Assembly: GCA_035222895.1 (NCBI GenBank) | Contig: JAVYIG010009843.1 | Location: 1-64,000, forward strand | DNA length: 64,000 bases | Reading direction: 5' to 3' | Origin: Strongylocentrotus droebachiensis | Lineage: Eukaryota > Echinodermata > Echinoidea > Camarodonta > Strongylocentrotidae | Shown: positions 35,901 to 46,430 of the stretch, piece after piece | How positions within the stretch are numbered: position 1 is the first letter of the stretch | Layout of the letters: the number at the start of each line of letters is the position of its first letter | Program-made: the position numbers and the translations under genes | Notes under the pieces: model-generated | Told to the model about the DNA's origin: nothing | Database searches by the model: none | The model's input: the letters and a program-made list of their open reading frames with translations, nothing else

Positions 35901-37220
35901 ACACAAACCTATTTCTGCAATTTAAATACACAGTTGTATGCCCGTGCATAATACCCTGCTAGGTAGCCTCCTAACTAAATACATCAGGCAGGCCAGGTAT
36001 ATGGTCACAGTGAAACATACACATCATTACCAATAATTGTTTCAGATAGATGACATGTTGAATAAATCAACGGCTAACACATAATCGTTTGTTTTTATTC
36101 GATATTTTGTTTATAAAATAGAAATATGATTGTTGCGCTCCATGTGTTTGATGTGTGACATGTAATAAGAATTCTCAGAGTTACGTTTTACTGTAAAAAA
36201 CAATGACTTTTTATTTTAAGATCCTGCAAGTTTTCACATATTTCTCCCTTTCAGACGATAAACGTGATATGATATCTGATTCTTTATCAATAGGTGATGG
36301 GTTACTCAGGCGTATGTCATGGTTCATACTCTCAATATACAAATATTTAAAATGTTAAGGACAACTGATATTTAGCAAATATAATTACACAATTCAAGCG
36401 ACTGAGTATAGCCATGACATTTTCAAATATTGATTGCGATGTAGTGTAGTTACCAATATGAAGTTAATTTCACCCTCAAATAGGATCATCGCGCGGTTTT
36501 GTCAAACCGCCATAATTGAATTAAATTGACTTTATTTCTTCTACAAAACAAGCAAATCAATCAACTGTTTACTACAAATTTGCAAACACGCAGTTGGGTA
36601 TACATTGTCTCATTTCGGGCACGTGAACATATGCCTTGTTGTTTTCTACAGACAATGAAAAACAAAACATTTTCTTTCTTTTGTCTTTTTTTTAGCCCGA
36701 CATTTTTAGAGTGTTTAGACATTCTTCACAATGCTAGTTTACCTAGGACAAAAGGGCATTCCATTGGTTTAGTTTTTTTAACAACATAACTTTCCCATAC
36801 AATTCTTTATTTTACCAAAGACCTACCTCAGGGTTAATGAAATAGCTTTTTTTTCCAACGATACATGTTCATAGTGGAAGCTTTACTCATTTCGGACTTA
36901 CAACAAACACAAACAATATACAAACCTGAGACAAATTTGTTGATGAGGTATATAGAATCGGTGAGATATTCCTCCCGATCCTCAGTAGATGTTTGACGTT
37001 CATCAGCAAGCTTGCTCGCCTCTACGTCTCCATAAAGAGCACTTCTCAGGGCAGGGACTATTCTATTCGGATACAGATTAATCATACCAATAACCAGCGT
37101 ATCAGGAAACACCACTCGTTCATCTCCACAAGGTACGGCCTTGCCTGGTTTGTACGACAAGATTTCATGTCGTAATTCATCTAGCTTCCCTTTCCTAATC
37201 ACCGAGCTGGAAGTAGCCAT
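29387..37220 (-). CDS. Copy 2: intact pseudo-GTPase / coiled-coil / Death-domain protein
   Basis: Seven exons join in frame: 37220-36926, 35224-35170, 34315-34260, 32626-31631, 31342-31279, 30677-30388 and 29967-29387. They total 2,337 nt, about 778 aa, with GT-AG boundaries throughout and phases 1-2-1-1-2-1. Residues 35-200 resemble the GTPase fold of IFI44-like proteins: FPDTLVIGMIN then RSALYGDVE, GCMVLLLTPSSFDHYQQWIK, and GHVPICAMITTG. However, the P-loop GKS/T and the TKxD motif are absent. Residues about 222-445 form a charged coiled coil, 490-585 a Death domain, and 586-778 an acidic tail ending in a hydrophobic stretch. I infer an adaptor or scaffold in innate immune or death signalling that probably does not hydrolyse GTP. 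The start is chosen because MATSSS is conserved in all four copies. Splicing is predicted, not observed. Confidence 0.75.
30388..30677 (-). CDS. Copy 2 exon 6: Death domain
   Basis: A single 290-nt exon encodes the domain. It opens with EEPPDDEFAYILMKIADDL and continues with KIDSLAGQLGILHGDIQRAL, then RHMLKQWREGVSREDERIEL and KALHAAKLVNLADLYLSEG. The pattern of six amphipathic helices, the central (L)xxW in HMLKQWRE and the closing LxxALxxAxLxxLAD fit Death-domain proteins. Such domains pair with other Death domains in signalling complexes. The partner is unknown. Confidence 0.75.
31279..31342 (-). CDS. Copy 2 exon 5: short linker exon
   Basis: A 64-nt exon encoding GTSSFEDNSTGGLGMSDT followed by VQAG, a flexible linker between the coiled coil and the Death domain. 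The acceptor is GACAG|GCACATC and the donor GCAGG|GTGAGT. Copy 1 is 61 nt (one codon less). Copy 3 is 62 nt because of one extra A, which shifts the frame. Confidence 0.65.
31631..32626 (-). CDS. Copy 2 exon 4: end of GTPase-like fold plus coiled coil
   Basis: A 996-nt exon begins with GHVPICAMITTGQSE, the strand where a GTPase would carry its NKxD/TKxD motif, followed by AKNKLKKLGVTVYDLPP and a helix RLQWLHLLHGCLKKG. From about residue 222 it becomes a long heptad-type coiled coil rich in E, K, R and L (for example RITDLEQELNES, KQREMEFEKKLQSKD). The exon ends ASGKQAQSG at donor GTG|GTAAGA. Copy 1 has lost 78 codons of this coil and copy 3 has two frameshifts in it. Confidence 0.7.
33335..33980. 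mobile_element. 646-bp TA-flanked element with ACGGA-rich interior
   Basis: The ends are inverted repeats AGGCCCTTTAACACTTTCAC on the left and AGGCCCTTTTACACTTTCAC when the right end is reversed, continuing through GGATC...ATCACGGATCATCCCGGATC. TA flanks both sides (33333-33334, 33981-33982). Copies 1 (about 13057) and 3 (about 53217) have the uninterrupted site ATTATCGTTAGATACACG. The interior is unusually rich in ACGGA/TCCGG motifs every 10-20 bp in both orientations. No transposase; a Tc1/mariner-like non-autonomous element is a guess from the TA site. Confidence 0.8.
34260..35224 (-). CDS. Copy 2 exons 2 and 3: core strand of the GTPase-like fold
   Basis: Exon 2 (35224-35170, 55 nt) and exon 3 (34315-34260, 56 nt) together encode DVVRDLAGKAGCMVLLL then TPSSFDHYQQWIKTIKSVT. 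The hydrophobic strand followed by a helix fits the central strand of a GTPase. These small exons fix the frame: only with them are phases consistent from exon 1 to exon 4. A SINE (34962-35162) abuts the donor of exon 2 but leaves GTGAGT intact. Confidence 0.65.
34962..35162 (+). mobile_element. SINE-like insertion in intron 2 beside the exon 2 donor
   Basis: Present only in copy 2; copies 1 and 3 read continuously GAGAGCGAGAAGATTAATAC here. The tail GTAAAGCGCTTAGAGACATT...AAGCGCTATATAAA ends in (ATT)n, as in the other SINEs, but the head lacks the tRNA-like boxes. It ends three bases from the minus-strand donor GTGAGT. Confidence 0.6.
36926..37220 (-). CDS. Copy 2 exon 1: N-terminal half of degenerate GTPase-like domain
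   Basis: Encodes residues 1-98 from MATSSSVIRKGK to INKFVS and ends at donor TCAG|GTTTGT. The strand LVIG followed by the helix RIVPALRSALYGDV has the layout of a P-loop strand and helix, but the loop itself reads MINLYPN, two residues shorter than in copies 1 and 3 and without lysine or serine. The segment after it (STEDREEYLTDSIYLI) would correspond to the switch region. Confidence 0.65.
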
Positions 37221-37346
37221 CTTTGTACAGATTTCGCCCTGAATACGCGAACAAACACATTACACGCTCAATACCATACAAATTTGTCGTATGGCTAGAT
37301 AAGCATGTTACATAGTAGGTCTAGTTATTACTGTGTGTAGGAAGTT

Positions 37347-37395
37347 CTTTATAAGGCAAGTATCATGTACAACCGGATGTACAAACGGATGTACA
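37347..37395 (-). promoter_or_regulatory. Copy 2 promoter: TATA box and tandem repeats
   Basis: On the minus strand CCTTATAAAGAACTTCC carries a TATAAAG about 128 bp upstream of the ATG. Just upstream are three tandem units of type TTGTACATCCG (37366-37395). The reverse reading CCGGATGT resembles an ETS core. Conservation in four paralogues supports function, but recent duplication could also explain it. Confidence 0.5.
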
Positions 37396-38636
37396 ATATT
37401 CCACGCTAGTTTCTATCCATCATTACAATGTTTGAGCCTTACCATCATCATAATTAAACCCTATGATATAGATATGGCTATTCTTGAGGTTTCAGTCATT
37501 TTTATGCATCATAGTCGACTAAATTAACCATCAACATCGAGGAGAAGGAACTATGATGTTTCATATATTACTGTATGGTGTCTTATGTACGGTTTGGTCT
37601 CTATACCTGAGACTATATTTTTCTTGCCATATTGAGGAATTGAATCGAATCTACTAAATATTTATGTTTAAAACAAAATATATATTACAATCTATACCTT
37701 TCAAATAGAGTTGGGTTAAAGGTAATTCATGTTTTTAATTCCACTCAAAAGACATGCATGTCCCTAAGTTTTTGCTTTAAAAGGAAAACCCAACATAATA
37801 TTATTATTAGGTACACTTCTTATATTAGCGAGTGGCTATACCTTTCATTGGCAGCATATTGTGATGTCAAAACTCAAAATGACTGTTTAAATTTATCGCT
37901 TTCAGACAAGCTTCCCGAATACGGTATCTATGTTGCAAAATTTGTCTGATGTTAAACTTTTTCGATTTTATACATGTATATCTTTCTTGTTAAATCTTGT
38001 TGTGTATACAGAACATGCGATTTTGTATTGTTGAAAGAAATGCATTGGTCCATATGGACAGTAACAACAGCGACAACACGTACATAGAGCACCCCTGTAG
38101 TACTAGCGGTTAAAACAATTGGCCAAGAAGTTCTAGTTTTACAGTCCTGTCGTTTTTTGTTGCAGGAACTTGCTGAAGTATATAGCGACCAACGCTTATA
38201 TATTAGGATAAATGTCAAATTTTGCAGTGAATCATCATTTGCCTTTTTATGTGGAGGCGGAAACCATTATAAGCAATGGCAAACAAAGACAAACCATTGT
38301 CACGTTACATGGACTTGGGGAAACCCAGAGCAAAAGCGGAGGTAGAAAAAAGATTGAACCAACTCGCGCGTGCAGAAGTCAAAGTGCACTAACGGTGTGG
38401 ACTTGCCAATTTGATGAGTATGGTACATACAGATTGCATTGTATGTAAACAACCACTCTACCATGCACACGTTATTTATGTGTTGTGTATACATCTTAGT
38501 ACATAATCTTGCCTATTTGATTTGATCTCCACCAAACCAAAGCAATGCGATCTCCACTTGCTGCCACCCGAAGATGTCATGATCATGAAATTACGACGCC
38601 TGGCGAAGGCTGAGCTTGTGAGCGTAATGAGTTCGT
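37396..38636. other. Intergenic region of unit 3, left part
   Basis: Matches 2580-3340 of unit 1 and, from about 38300, 18165-18500 of unit 2. No coding exon recognised. Confidence 0.55.
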
Positions 38637-39052
38637 GCGCTGTAAAGCGCTGCTGTGGTCTTCACGAGAGCACGCCATGCAACTCTTTCACCTGCCATTT
38701 GTGTTGCACCTTTCATTCCTTGTCCAGACACTTTCTTGATATCATCAGTCCAAGATATTGGTGGACGACCTCGTTTTCCTTCGACTGCTCCTTGCAGTAT
38801 TTGCTTCTCAACACCTTCAGATCTCCTAACAATATGCCCAATGTAGTTAAGTTTTCTGTCCATGATTCCCCTTCTGATGGTCAAGTCTGTTCCAATCTTT
38901 TCCAGGACCCACATATTTGTCTTTTTATCTTTCCATGACACCTGGAACAGCCTCCTGTAGCACCACATTTCAAAGGCATCAACTCTCTTTCTGTCATTCT
39001 TTGTCATGGCCCAGGACTCACTTCCGTAAGTCGCAATAGAGAAAGAAAATGC
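38637..39052 (-). pseudogene. Non-LTR retrotransposon ORF2 C-terminal fragment
   Basis: On the minus strand a continuous frame reads KRVDAFEMWCYRRLFQVSWK, then IGTDLTIRRGIMDRKLNYIGH and GRPPISWTDDIKKVSGQG. This is the well-known C-terminal block that follows the reverse transcriptase in RTE/I-like elements (DAFEMWCYRR, YIGHIVRR, GRPxxxWxDDI). The piece lies inside sequence that is continuous in units 1 (about 3700) and 2 (about 18500), so it is a 5'-truncated insertion. Sequence upstream of MTKNDRKR retains a little more of the frame, then ends. Confidence 0.85.
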
Positions 39053-39286
39053 TCAATTGTAGGGAATATAAATATCCGTTAAATATAAGGAACCAGCCAG
39101 ATTCTGGACAATTTATTTTTATTTTAAAAGTTATTTTATTTTTCATCCAATGCACACAAAATAATAACAGAATGATATATATACATAGTTTGTCATAATA
39201 TTACAAGATATTGGAGTTACATTACTTTAACATAAATTAAATATATAATAACAAATCGCAACTTTCCATTTTTACACCTCAAACTA

Positions 39287-39607
39287 TAAGCCAGTTCATA
39301 GTTGCAGTCTGAGCATGAGCAGATAAAGGTCATTGCAGAACAAATTGTGAAATAACGGAAACGAAATACTGGATTCGTGCTCATGAAAGTTATGTAATCA
39401 TTATTCATTTGTGCACAAGCAGAGCACTCCATGATATACAGGTGGAAGTATTCTTTGAAAAGGGGAAACAAAGGCTAAGTATGTAGCATCTCCATCGCTG
39501 TAGGAGTGATAATTTCAAAATGTACAAAGTGGGACCTCTTCATGTTTTGAAGATAGATCTGTGGATATTCGGGGTCATTGCAGCCATGTGCTAACCGTGA
39601 GCTGGTC
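39287..39607. mobile_element. 321-bp MITE with TA target
   Basis: The inverted ends are of type GCCAGTTCATAGTT and, reversed, GACCAGCTCACGGTT. Flanking TA dinucleotides and uninterrupted sequence in unit 1 (about 3953) and unit 2 (about 18765) mark the insertion. Its interior (GCAGATAAAGGTCATT, CATGAAAGTTATGTAA, AGATCTGTGGATATT) is shared with the MITE at 52389-52704, although the ends differ. Confidence 0.65.
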
Positions 39608-39775
39608 TATTACAAATGTATAACAGCATTATACGTATACAGTACAATGTATTTACTAATTATCACAGAAACATAACAAAATTATGTACAGTTGTAAATT
39701 ATTACTCATTTATAACAATATGATATGTTTCGCACAGAATCATTAATATTTCCAAAAAAAGAGAATCACAAACAC

Positions 39776-39816
39776 CATAAACACACACACACACACACAC
39801 GCGCGCGCACACACAT
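39776..39816. repeat. CA/CG dinucleotide microsatellite, unit 3
   Basis: (CA)n-(CG)n-(CA)n, orthologous to 4138-4176. Confidence 0.8.
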
Positions 39817-40088
39817 GTACTAGCGTCAGCTCAGCGATCGCTACCTACAAGGTGCCTGCAATGTGTGTGTGGTGTGGGAGGGGGTGTTAACACAGAACAC
39901 AGAAAGGGTAATACAAATGTTTGTAATTATGCAAGCCTTTTCTATGACCTATGTATTTAACAAAGAATCTTACTCATCAAATCTTTTGAATTGCAGCAAT
40001 TCTTTAAACAAGTAACAACTACAACAAACAAGAACACAATAAAAATCGAGAATAAGTCCTCGTCATATATATTTTCCGTCGAATAAAC

Positions 40089-40385
40089 ATGTATATTAAT
40101 TATTTACAAAGTCATGAAAACTCGTCACTAAGTCACCATAATACATTTTCGGTAGACATTAATTATTCACCAAGTCACAAGATATATTCACCAAGTCAAC
40201 ATAATGTTACATTTCCATTAGGGAGTTCTTCATCAAGTGACCGTTGTGTACCAAAGAGGCCCAATAATTTTTCATCAAATCACAACAACTTGACAATATT
40301 AAACATGTCTTGTCATCGTCATGCAAATTTTCTAGGGAGAAGTCTTAACCAAGTCACGGAAACACTTTACCAAGTCATTTTATTG
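40089..40385. repeat. Irregular ACCAAGTCA repeat
   Basis: The motif ACCAAGTCA or close variants (ACTAAGTCACC, ATCAAGTGACC, ATCAAATCAC) recurs about eight times with uneven spacing of roughly 20-60 bp. It is found only in unit 3. The plus-strand open frame across it (MYINYLQSHENSS...) is probably a by-product. Confidence 0.45.
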
Positions 40386-40390
40386 TCATC

Positions 40391-41250
40391 AGAGGCGGCG
40401 CTCCTGGGAAGGGGGGGGGGGGGGTAGCACAGTTTCTGAGGTAGCCCCAAAGTGCCCCTTTTTTACGTGTATAGGCCAAGTTCCCCTTGTAAGAACCGCC
40501 CCTTCCCCTTATAATAACTGCTCGTTTTCCTTGTGATAAGTGCACCACCATCTGTTCATAAGATCCTCTTCCCTTTCTCACAAATGATCCTTTTCACCTC
40601 TGATAAATGCCTCTATTAAAATATGATAGGTGCCCCTTTTCCATTGCAATACGTGTCCCCTTTCCATTCTCATAAGTGACCTTTTTATCTCTGGTACGTG
40701 CCGCTTTTCAGGTACGAGAAGTGCCCCTTACCACCTCTGATAAGTGCCCCTTCACCGCTGATAATTACCCCTATTCAAATCTGACAGGTACAGGTTTTAC
40801 CTTTACAAGTGCCCCTTTTCCTTTGTAATAATTACCGCCTTCTCCTTCTGATAAATACATTTGTTGATGAGTGCCCCTGTTCACCTTTGACACACAACCC
40901 TTTTATTTTGACACGTGCCTCTTTTCCTTCTGATAAGTGCACCTTTTCTTTCTTATAAATGCCCCCTTTTCACCCCCAACAATTGCCACTATCCAAAAAT
41001 GACAGGTACCTCTTTTCCTTTATAACCGAATAAGCTTTTTTCCATTCTCATAAGTGCCCCTTTTTATGCTTCTTTTCAGGTGCGAGAAATTCCTCCTTTC
41101 TGTGCCCCTTTTCCTTTATAATAACTGTCCTTTTCCCTTTTGCGGATAATTGCCTTCTTTTCCTTTTTCCATATTTAACATGCACCCTTCATTCAATGCG
41201 ACTTAGAGCCCCCTTTCTTTAATTTTCTGTAGAGCCCGCTCCCTACGCTC
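40391..41250 (+). repeat. Degenerate ~30-bp minisatellite, long version
   Basis: It begins with a GGCGGCGCTCCTGGG-type end and a run of 14 G, then many diverged copies of AAGTGCCCCTTTTCCT with TGATAAG spacers. It ends with CCGCTCCCTACGCTCGCTAGCAT. About 250 bp longer than the unit 2 version at 19739-20345, with the extra copies at its left. Confidence 0.65.
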
Positions 41251-41493
41251 GCTAGCATACAATGATTTGTCAGCCTTCCTTCATTAGATTGTGCTTAAAA
41301 CTCATCAAAGTTGTTGTCCTCTTTATAAGATGTAATTTTTCGCATTGCGACCTCACACATCTTTAAAATCAATATTCAGACCATCACACCCAACTGCAAA
41401 GTATATTGCTTAAAGCTCGGGTGACATCCGAGTAAAAGTTGATTCCTGTTGATATATAGCTGTATACATCTCATATTTTGTTATTCAAACAGC

Positions 41494-42647
41494 CAGGGGC
41501 GGCGATCCCGGGGGGGACGGGGGGGACACGTCCCCCCTCGATTTTTGTAGGGGGGGATCGTCCCCCCCCCCCGGAAAATTTGAACAAGTACACAAAAGTA
41601 ATGTACAGCAAATACTGACTAAAGACTGCAACACACTATTTGGAGGGCCCAAGAGTGCAGCGTTTAGACAAATAAAAATGCAAAAATCTTCTGGCTCGGG
41701 AGCTATGCTCCCTCGCATAATATCCTTCAAAATGTACAATTAATATTGTAGAAAAGTGAAGTGTGAAACAGGTATTTTGTTTGTTTTCATACTATAGTTT
41801 TGCTAAAGAATATAATTTACCTTGACCCCTCTCGTTCACTATGCTCTATCACTCGTGCTTTGGGCATTCCCCCCCCCCCCCCCCGATAAAATTCAAACGT
41901 GGTTTATATCTAATTCGATACCAGTTACTAATTATTTACAAATGTTACTGAAATGGCATGATTTTCCCCAAGCTTCCGGGGGCTCTGCCCCCTGTACCCC
42001 ACTAAGAGCCCTAAGGCTTGTCACTGGTTACTCAGCTGACCATAATTAAATTCCTAAAACACCTGAGCTTCCGGGGGCTCCGCCCCCTGGAGCCCACCAG
42101 GGCCCTAAGCGGGCCTCTGCATGGATGGTCCTCTGACCATATTCAAAAGCCTAAAACCCTGATCTTACGGGGGCTCCGCCCCCTAAACCCCACCAAGGGC
42201 CCTATAAGGCGGCTCCTGGATGCTCATTTGATCGTAATTAAATGCCTAAAACCGCTGAGCTTCTGGTGGCTTCGCCCCCTGGACCCCAGTACGATTAGTG
42301 ACCTGCATGCAAGTGTCACAAATAAGGTATCAAAATATGCTCATCTGACCCTTATTAAATGCCTAAAAACTCTGAGCTTCATGGGGCTCCGCCCCTGGAC
42401 CCCACGCCAAAGTTACACCCAACTTAATTGCTTTGCTCTATCTGATCGCAAATACTTTACCCCCCCCCCCCCTCCAACTTTGAAAAACGGTTCCGCGGGG
42501 CCTGCATGTAACATGTAAGAGCGATGATGATGCGGATTTTTTTCTCCCCTCCCCCCAAAAAAAACGTTTTGGCTCATTACGTCACTCCTCCCTCGTTCCT
42601 CGCATTTCGTCCCCCCCCCCGGTCATGAAAAGAAATCGCCGCCCCTG
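41494..42647. mobile_element. 1,154-bp hAT-like element with 8-bp target duplication
   Basis: Left end CAGGGGCGGCGATCCC, right end reversed CAGGGGCGGCGATTTC. CAAACAGC is duplicated at 41486-41493 and 42648-42655, and unit 2 has it once (20585-20592). Eight-bp duplications with CAG-type ends indicate the hAT superfamily. Inside are four to five copies of a GGGGGCTCCGCCCCCTGGA/CCTAAAACCTGAGCTT unit (41960-42420) and long C runs, but no transposase. Confidence 0.85.
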
Positions 42648-42655
42648 CAAACAGC

Positions 42656-44309
42656 AAAATATATTTCATAGATTTTTAGATAATTGTTTTAATAATTTTA
42701 TCAGACCTGCTAAGCTCCACCCTAAACCAATGCGCAATATCTCATTCATCTTGTGAAATCATATATATATATCGATCATTATTGAGCTAACAAGAGACAG
42801 TGGTATGTAAAGCCTCGATCACAAATGCCATTACGAACTGCTACGAACGCCGTACGAACGATTTTCAGACAATGGAAATTCTGGAAGACAACGAACCTTT
42901 GTGACCGTAGCATAACTTCCCCCATTTCAGCACAAGCTCACAAAGAATTGTATTCTTTCATACAACACCTGCACATTACCTTTCTTTTCCTTGTGACGCT
43001 ACAGCGCGTCCACGGTCTGACAAAGCAACTCCTATGTTGGTATTGTAAGGTCTATTGTATACAGGTGGTAAGTTCTGGTCGATCAAAAATGAAGAATCTG
43101 GATAACCTACATTCAGCTTTGACAGGCTTGAATGTGTTGCTCTGCTGTGGAATCCACGGGGCTGGAAAAGGGCCAAAATGTCGTAAAAATCATAATTGAA
43201 AATTAAACAATATTCATTAATAGCACAATTGCGGTCATTGACAGTCATTTTTCCTTATTTGCAACTGGCAGTCATTTATTCACCCAATTTTCGTGTAAAA
43301 CATGAGGTCTTCAATTTGCACTCATAGAGAGAAATCCACAAACTCTTTTGATTTAAAATGTCCAACTCATCTTGCTGCTACAGATACATTTTGAGATAAG
43401 TGTCCGAGGGCCTTGAAATCCCTAATAGGGGTTTTTAAAGCCACACTGTACTACTTGTAGCTACTTGCTCCCTCTATATAAACAAAATAATGCCTAATCG
43501 GTGACCATTGGTCCCCCGTGATCCTATTTTCTTATGTTAATTGGAGCTGAGTTGATGAGATAGCCACCTGTTAGTGACCACCCTGGGTGGTCTAATATCT
43601 CCTAGCCAAATTAGTACAGTCGGGCTTTAAAAGAAATATGATTACATTGAAGAAGAACAACAAATCATTATGTTGGTTAATAATCTAGAGAATATAAAGG
43701 AGTACAAACACAATGATATATTAGATAGAGAATACTTAAGGATTTCGATTCTTCCCTTGTATTGATAACAATAGTCCATGAAGTGATGAAATTGTATTAT
43801 GTTTTTGTAGTAATAAAGCGGGATAGATGTATTCTTTCAGATTTTCCATTGACTCAACATTGCGAAACGTGTTGAAACGTGTGAAAATCTCAGAATCGCA
43901 GTCATCATAATTATGTTTAAAAAAGACATGTATAACAATTTACAAAAATGGAATAAGAACAATAATGATAGAAGTGATGATAACATAAATAACAGTAATA
44001 TAATGATAATTATAATAATAATAACCTATGTAATCCTAGCTATACAAGTAATACCAATCGACGTAATTCATCTATTTTATCAGAGTGAAGATCTTTTATA
44101 ATATTTTTTTGTTATAACATGTCCATAAGTCAATATAATATTTGATGTATACAAATTATTTGCGAATTATCTGAAAGTTCCGCCTCAAACTCTTCATCCG
44201 TATTATATATCCATTTGTATCTATTTATCTATTTATCTTTCTCTCTATCTAACTATATATCTCAGAATAATTTTTCTCGTTTTCTTTTTCTCCCCCCCCC
44301 CCCGCCCTC

Positions 44310-44345
<36 letters not shown>

Positions 44346-45962
44346 ATCCTCTCTATTCTCTTCTCTCTCGCGTTCCTTTTCCGTTCTTCTTTTCCTTTTC
44401 TTCCACGCCTTTCTAGGCGTTTTCTTTGTTTTGTCGTTCTAGTAATTATCCCTCCCTTTTCATTTGCAATACCCAGTCTATACATTGCTTCGTCATCTTT
44501 TATAACACGCTTATCCTTGTTGTTTTACGTGTCAGTGCTTTTAGCAACTCTTCCACCCCTTTTTCAGGTTTCGAAGAACGCTGGATTTAATAAATTTGTC
44601 TTTACTGGACAAAAGATTTAAGCCGAAAATGAATGTTTTGTTTTTCCAACGAATATTTCATTATGCTAAATTTGACTTTTATTAGAGCTTGCCCAAAGCT
44701 TAGGCACAATACCATTTCTGAAACTACACATTGATTATTTTACATGAAGAGCACTGCCAGTGGAAATCTTCCACAATGTTTCACAAAAGTGAATACGCTT
44801 ACAAAATACATAACCATTTTCGTAATATAATCAAATTATATGTATATGCGTAAATCGTTGTTAAGACAGTGCCTCGCTACAAATTATTTCGTTTATCTTT
44901 TACCTGCATACTTAAAGGTGAAAAAAAAACATTTTGCACCCCATACAAACAATTTTGTTTTCTCAAGTTCACATGTTCACTCACTATGCTCGCTCGCAAA
45001 TGATTTTCAGGCCTTTCAGTACGCAAACGTACGCACATTATACACACAAATAATATTCAGAAGTCAGCATGACCTGGTATAATCCTTGAGCCCAATAATG
45101 TACATTATTTCAAAATACGTGATATCGCACATTTGCAATATGGATTGTTCTGTGTTGTTGTTTTTCCTCTTAATGTTATATTATCAAAGACTTGGTGTTT
45201 AATGCATCTCGGAACCTTGTTTATTCTCGGAGAGACGAACATCTCATCTTAAAAAAAGAAGCATCCTTTTAAACAGAGAAGGGGTCATCTGAGTCATCTA
45301 TTTCTCGAGAGTGAGAGAACATGTTTGAGGGTAGGCCAACATTCATTTATCTGAAGCGACACTACGCGACTCTTGCTGAAAAAACTTTTTAATAGGAAGA
45401 GCGCCATCTGTAGGCCTTTTTTTCCTATTGACAACTCATGTTCTGCAACCAACTTACCCCCACTTTGCCCTGTTTTTTAAATTATGATTACTAATATAAA
45501 ATCGTGAAAATGCGGAATCTAAACTTGTCGACAACCCTCTCTCTCCCTCCCCCTCCCCCTCTCTCTTTCTCTGTCTCTGTCTCTGTCTCTCCGTCCATCT
45601 CCCCTACCCTCTACATCTTTCTCCCTCTCCATCTGTTTGTACCAGTCACACTCTTCCCCTCCCCTCTCTCTATTTACATATATATATATCGTATATACGG
45701 CTCTCTTTTAAAATATGAACTGCCTGTTTAGAGCCAGAAGAAAATTGGTAGTGGTAAATGCCCTTTTGGTTCCAAACAAGACAATAATTTTGTTGTCACT
45801 CAATGCCCCCCCCCCCCCGATCTCTCTCTCTCTCTCTCTCTCTCCCCCTCTCCTTTTCTCCTCATTGGAACAAGCATACGATCGCTAATCTTTTCTCAGT
45901 CTCACTATTCCCTTTTCTACCCTTTACTTCCCTTTCCTCCTCCTCACCTTTACTTCCTCTGC

Positions 45963-46001
<39 letters not shown>

Positions 46002-46040
46002 CTCTCTTATTCTCTCTCTCTCTCTCTCTCTCTCCTCTCT

Positions 46041-46084
<44 letters not shown>

Positions 46085-46430
46085 GTCTTCTCTCTCTTTC
46101 TCTCTTATATTTCATACGGATGCTTTCACAATCTTGCAAAATGCAAAAGCCTTAAATGTATAATTTGAAATGTGATATGTGAATGATACCAATCATGGGA
46201 TCAACTGAATCAGATTTAATTGTGCAAAATCTTGTTTGCTTCTTTATTGATATATCGATCATTACTATGGCAACCTTTTGACCATGTTTTTTATGTGAAA
46301 ATCATTTTTATGCACTACCCTACCTTTTACTAAATTAGTCCAAAGACAAAACAAAATCTGCATTTTACCTACAAAGTATAATTTGTTTAATTCATTGTAG
46401 CATCTATTTGATTATATAATTCCCAGATTT
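42656..46430. other. Intergenic region of unit 3, middle part
   Basis: Matches 20593-22020 and then 23330-25309 of unit 2. It contains CT-rich tracts (44313-44345, 45537-45600, 45822-45846, 45965-46098) and a poly-C run (45807-45818). No gene is supported. Confidence 0.55.

Noticed and set aside
45803..46168. Plus-strand open frame of 121 residues
   Set aside because: Translation of (CT)n repeats.
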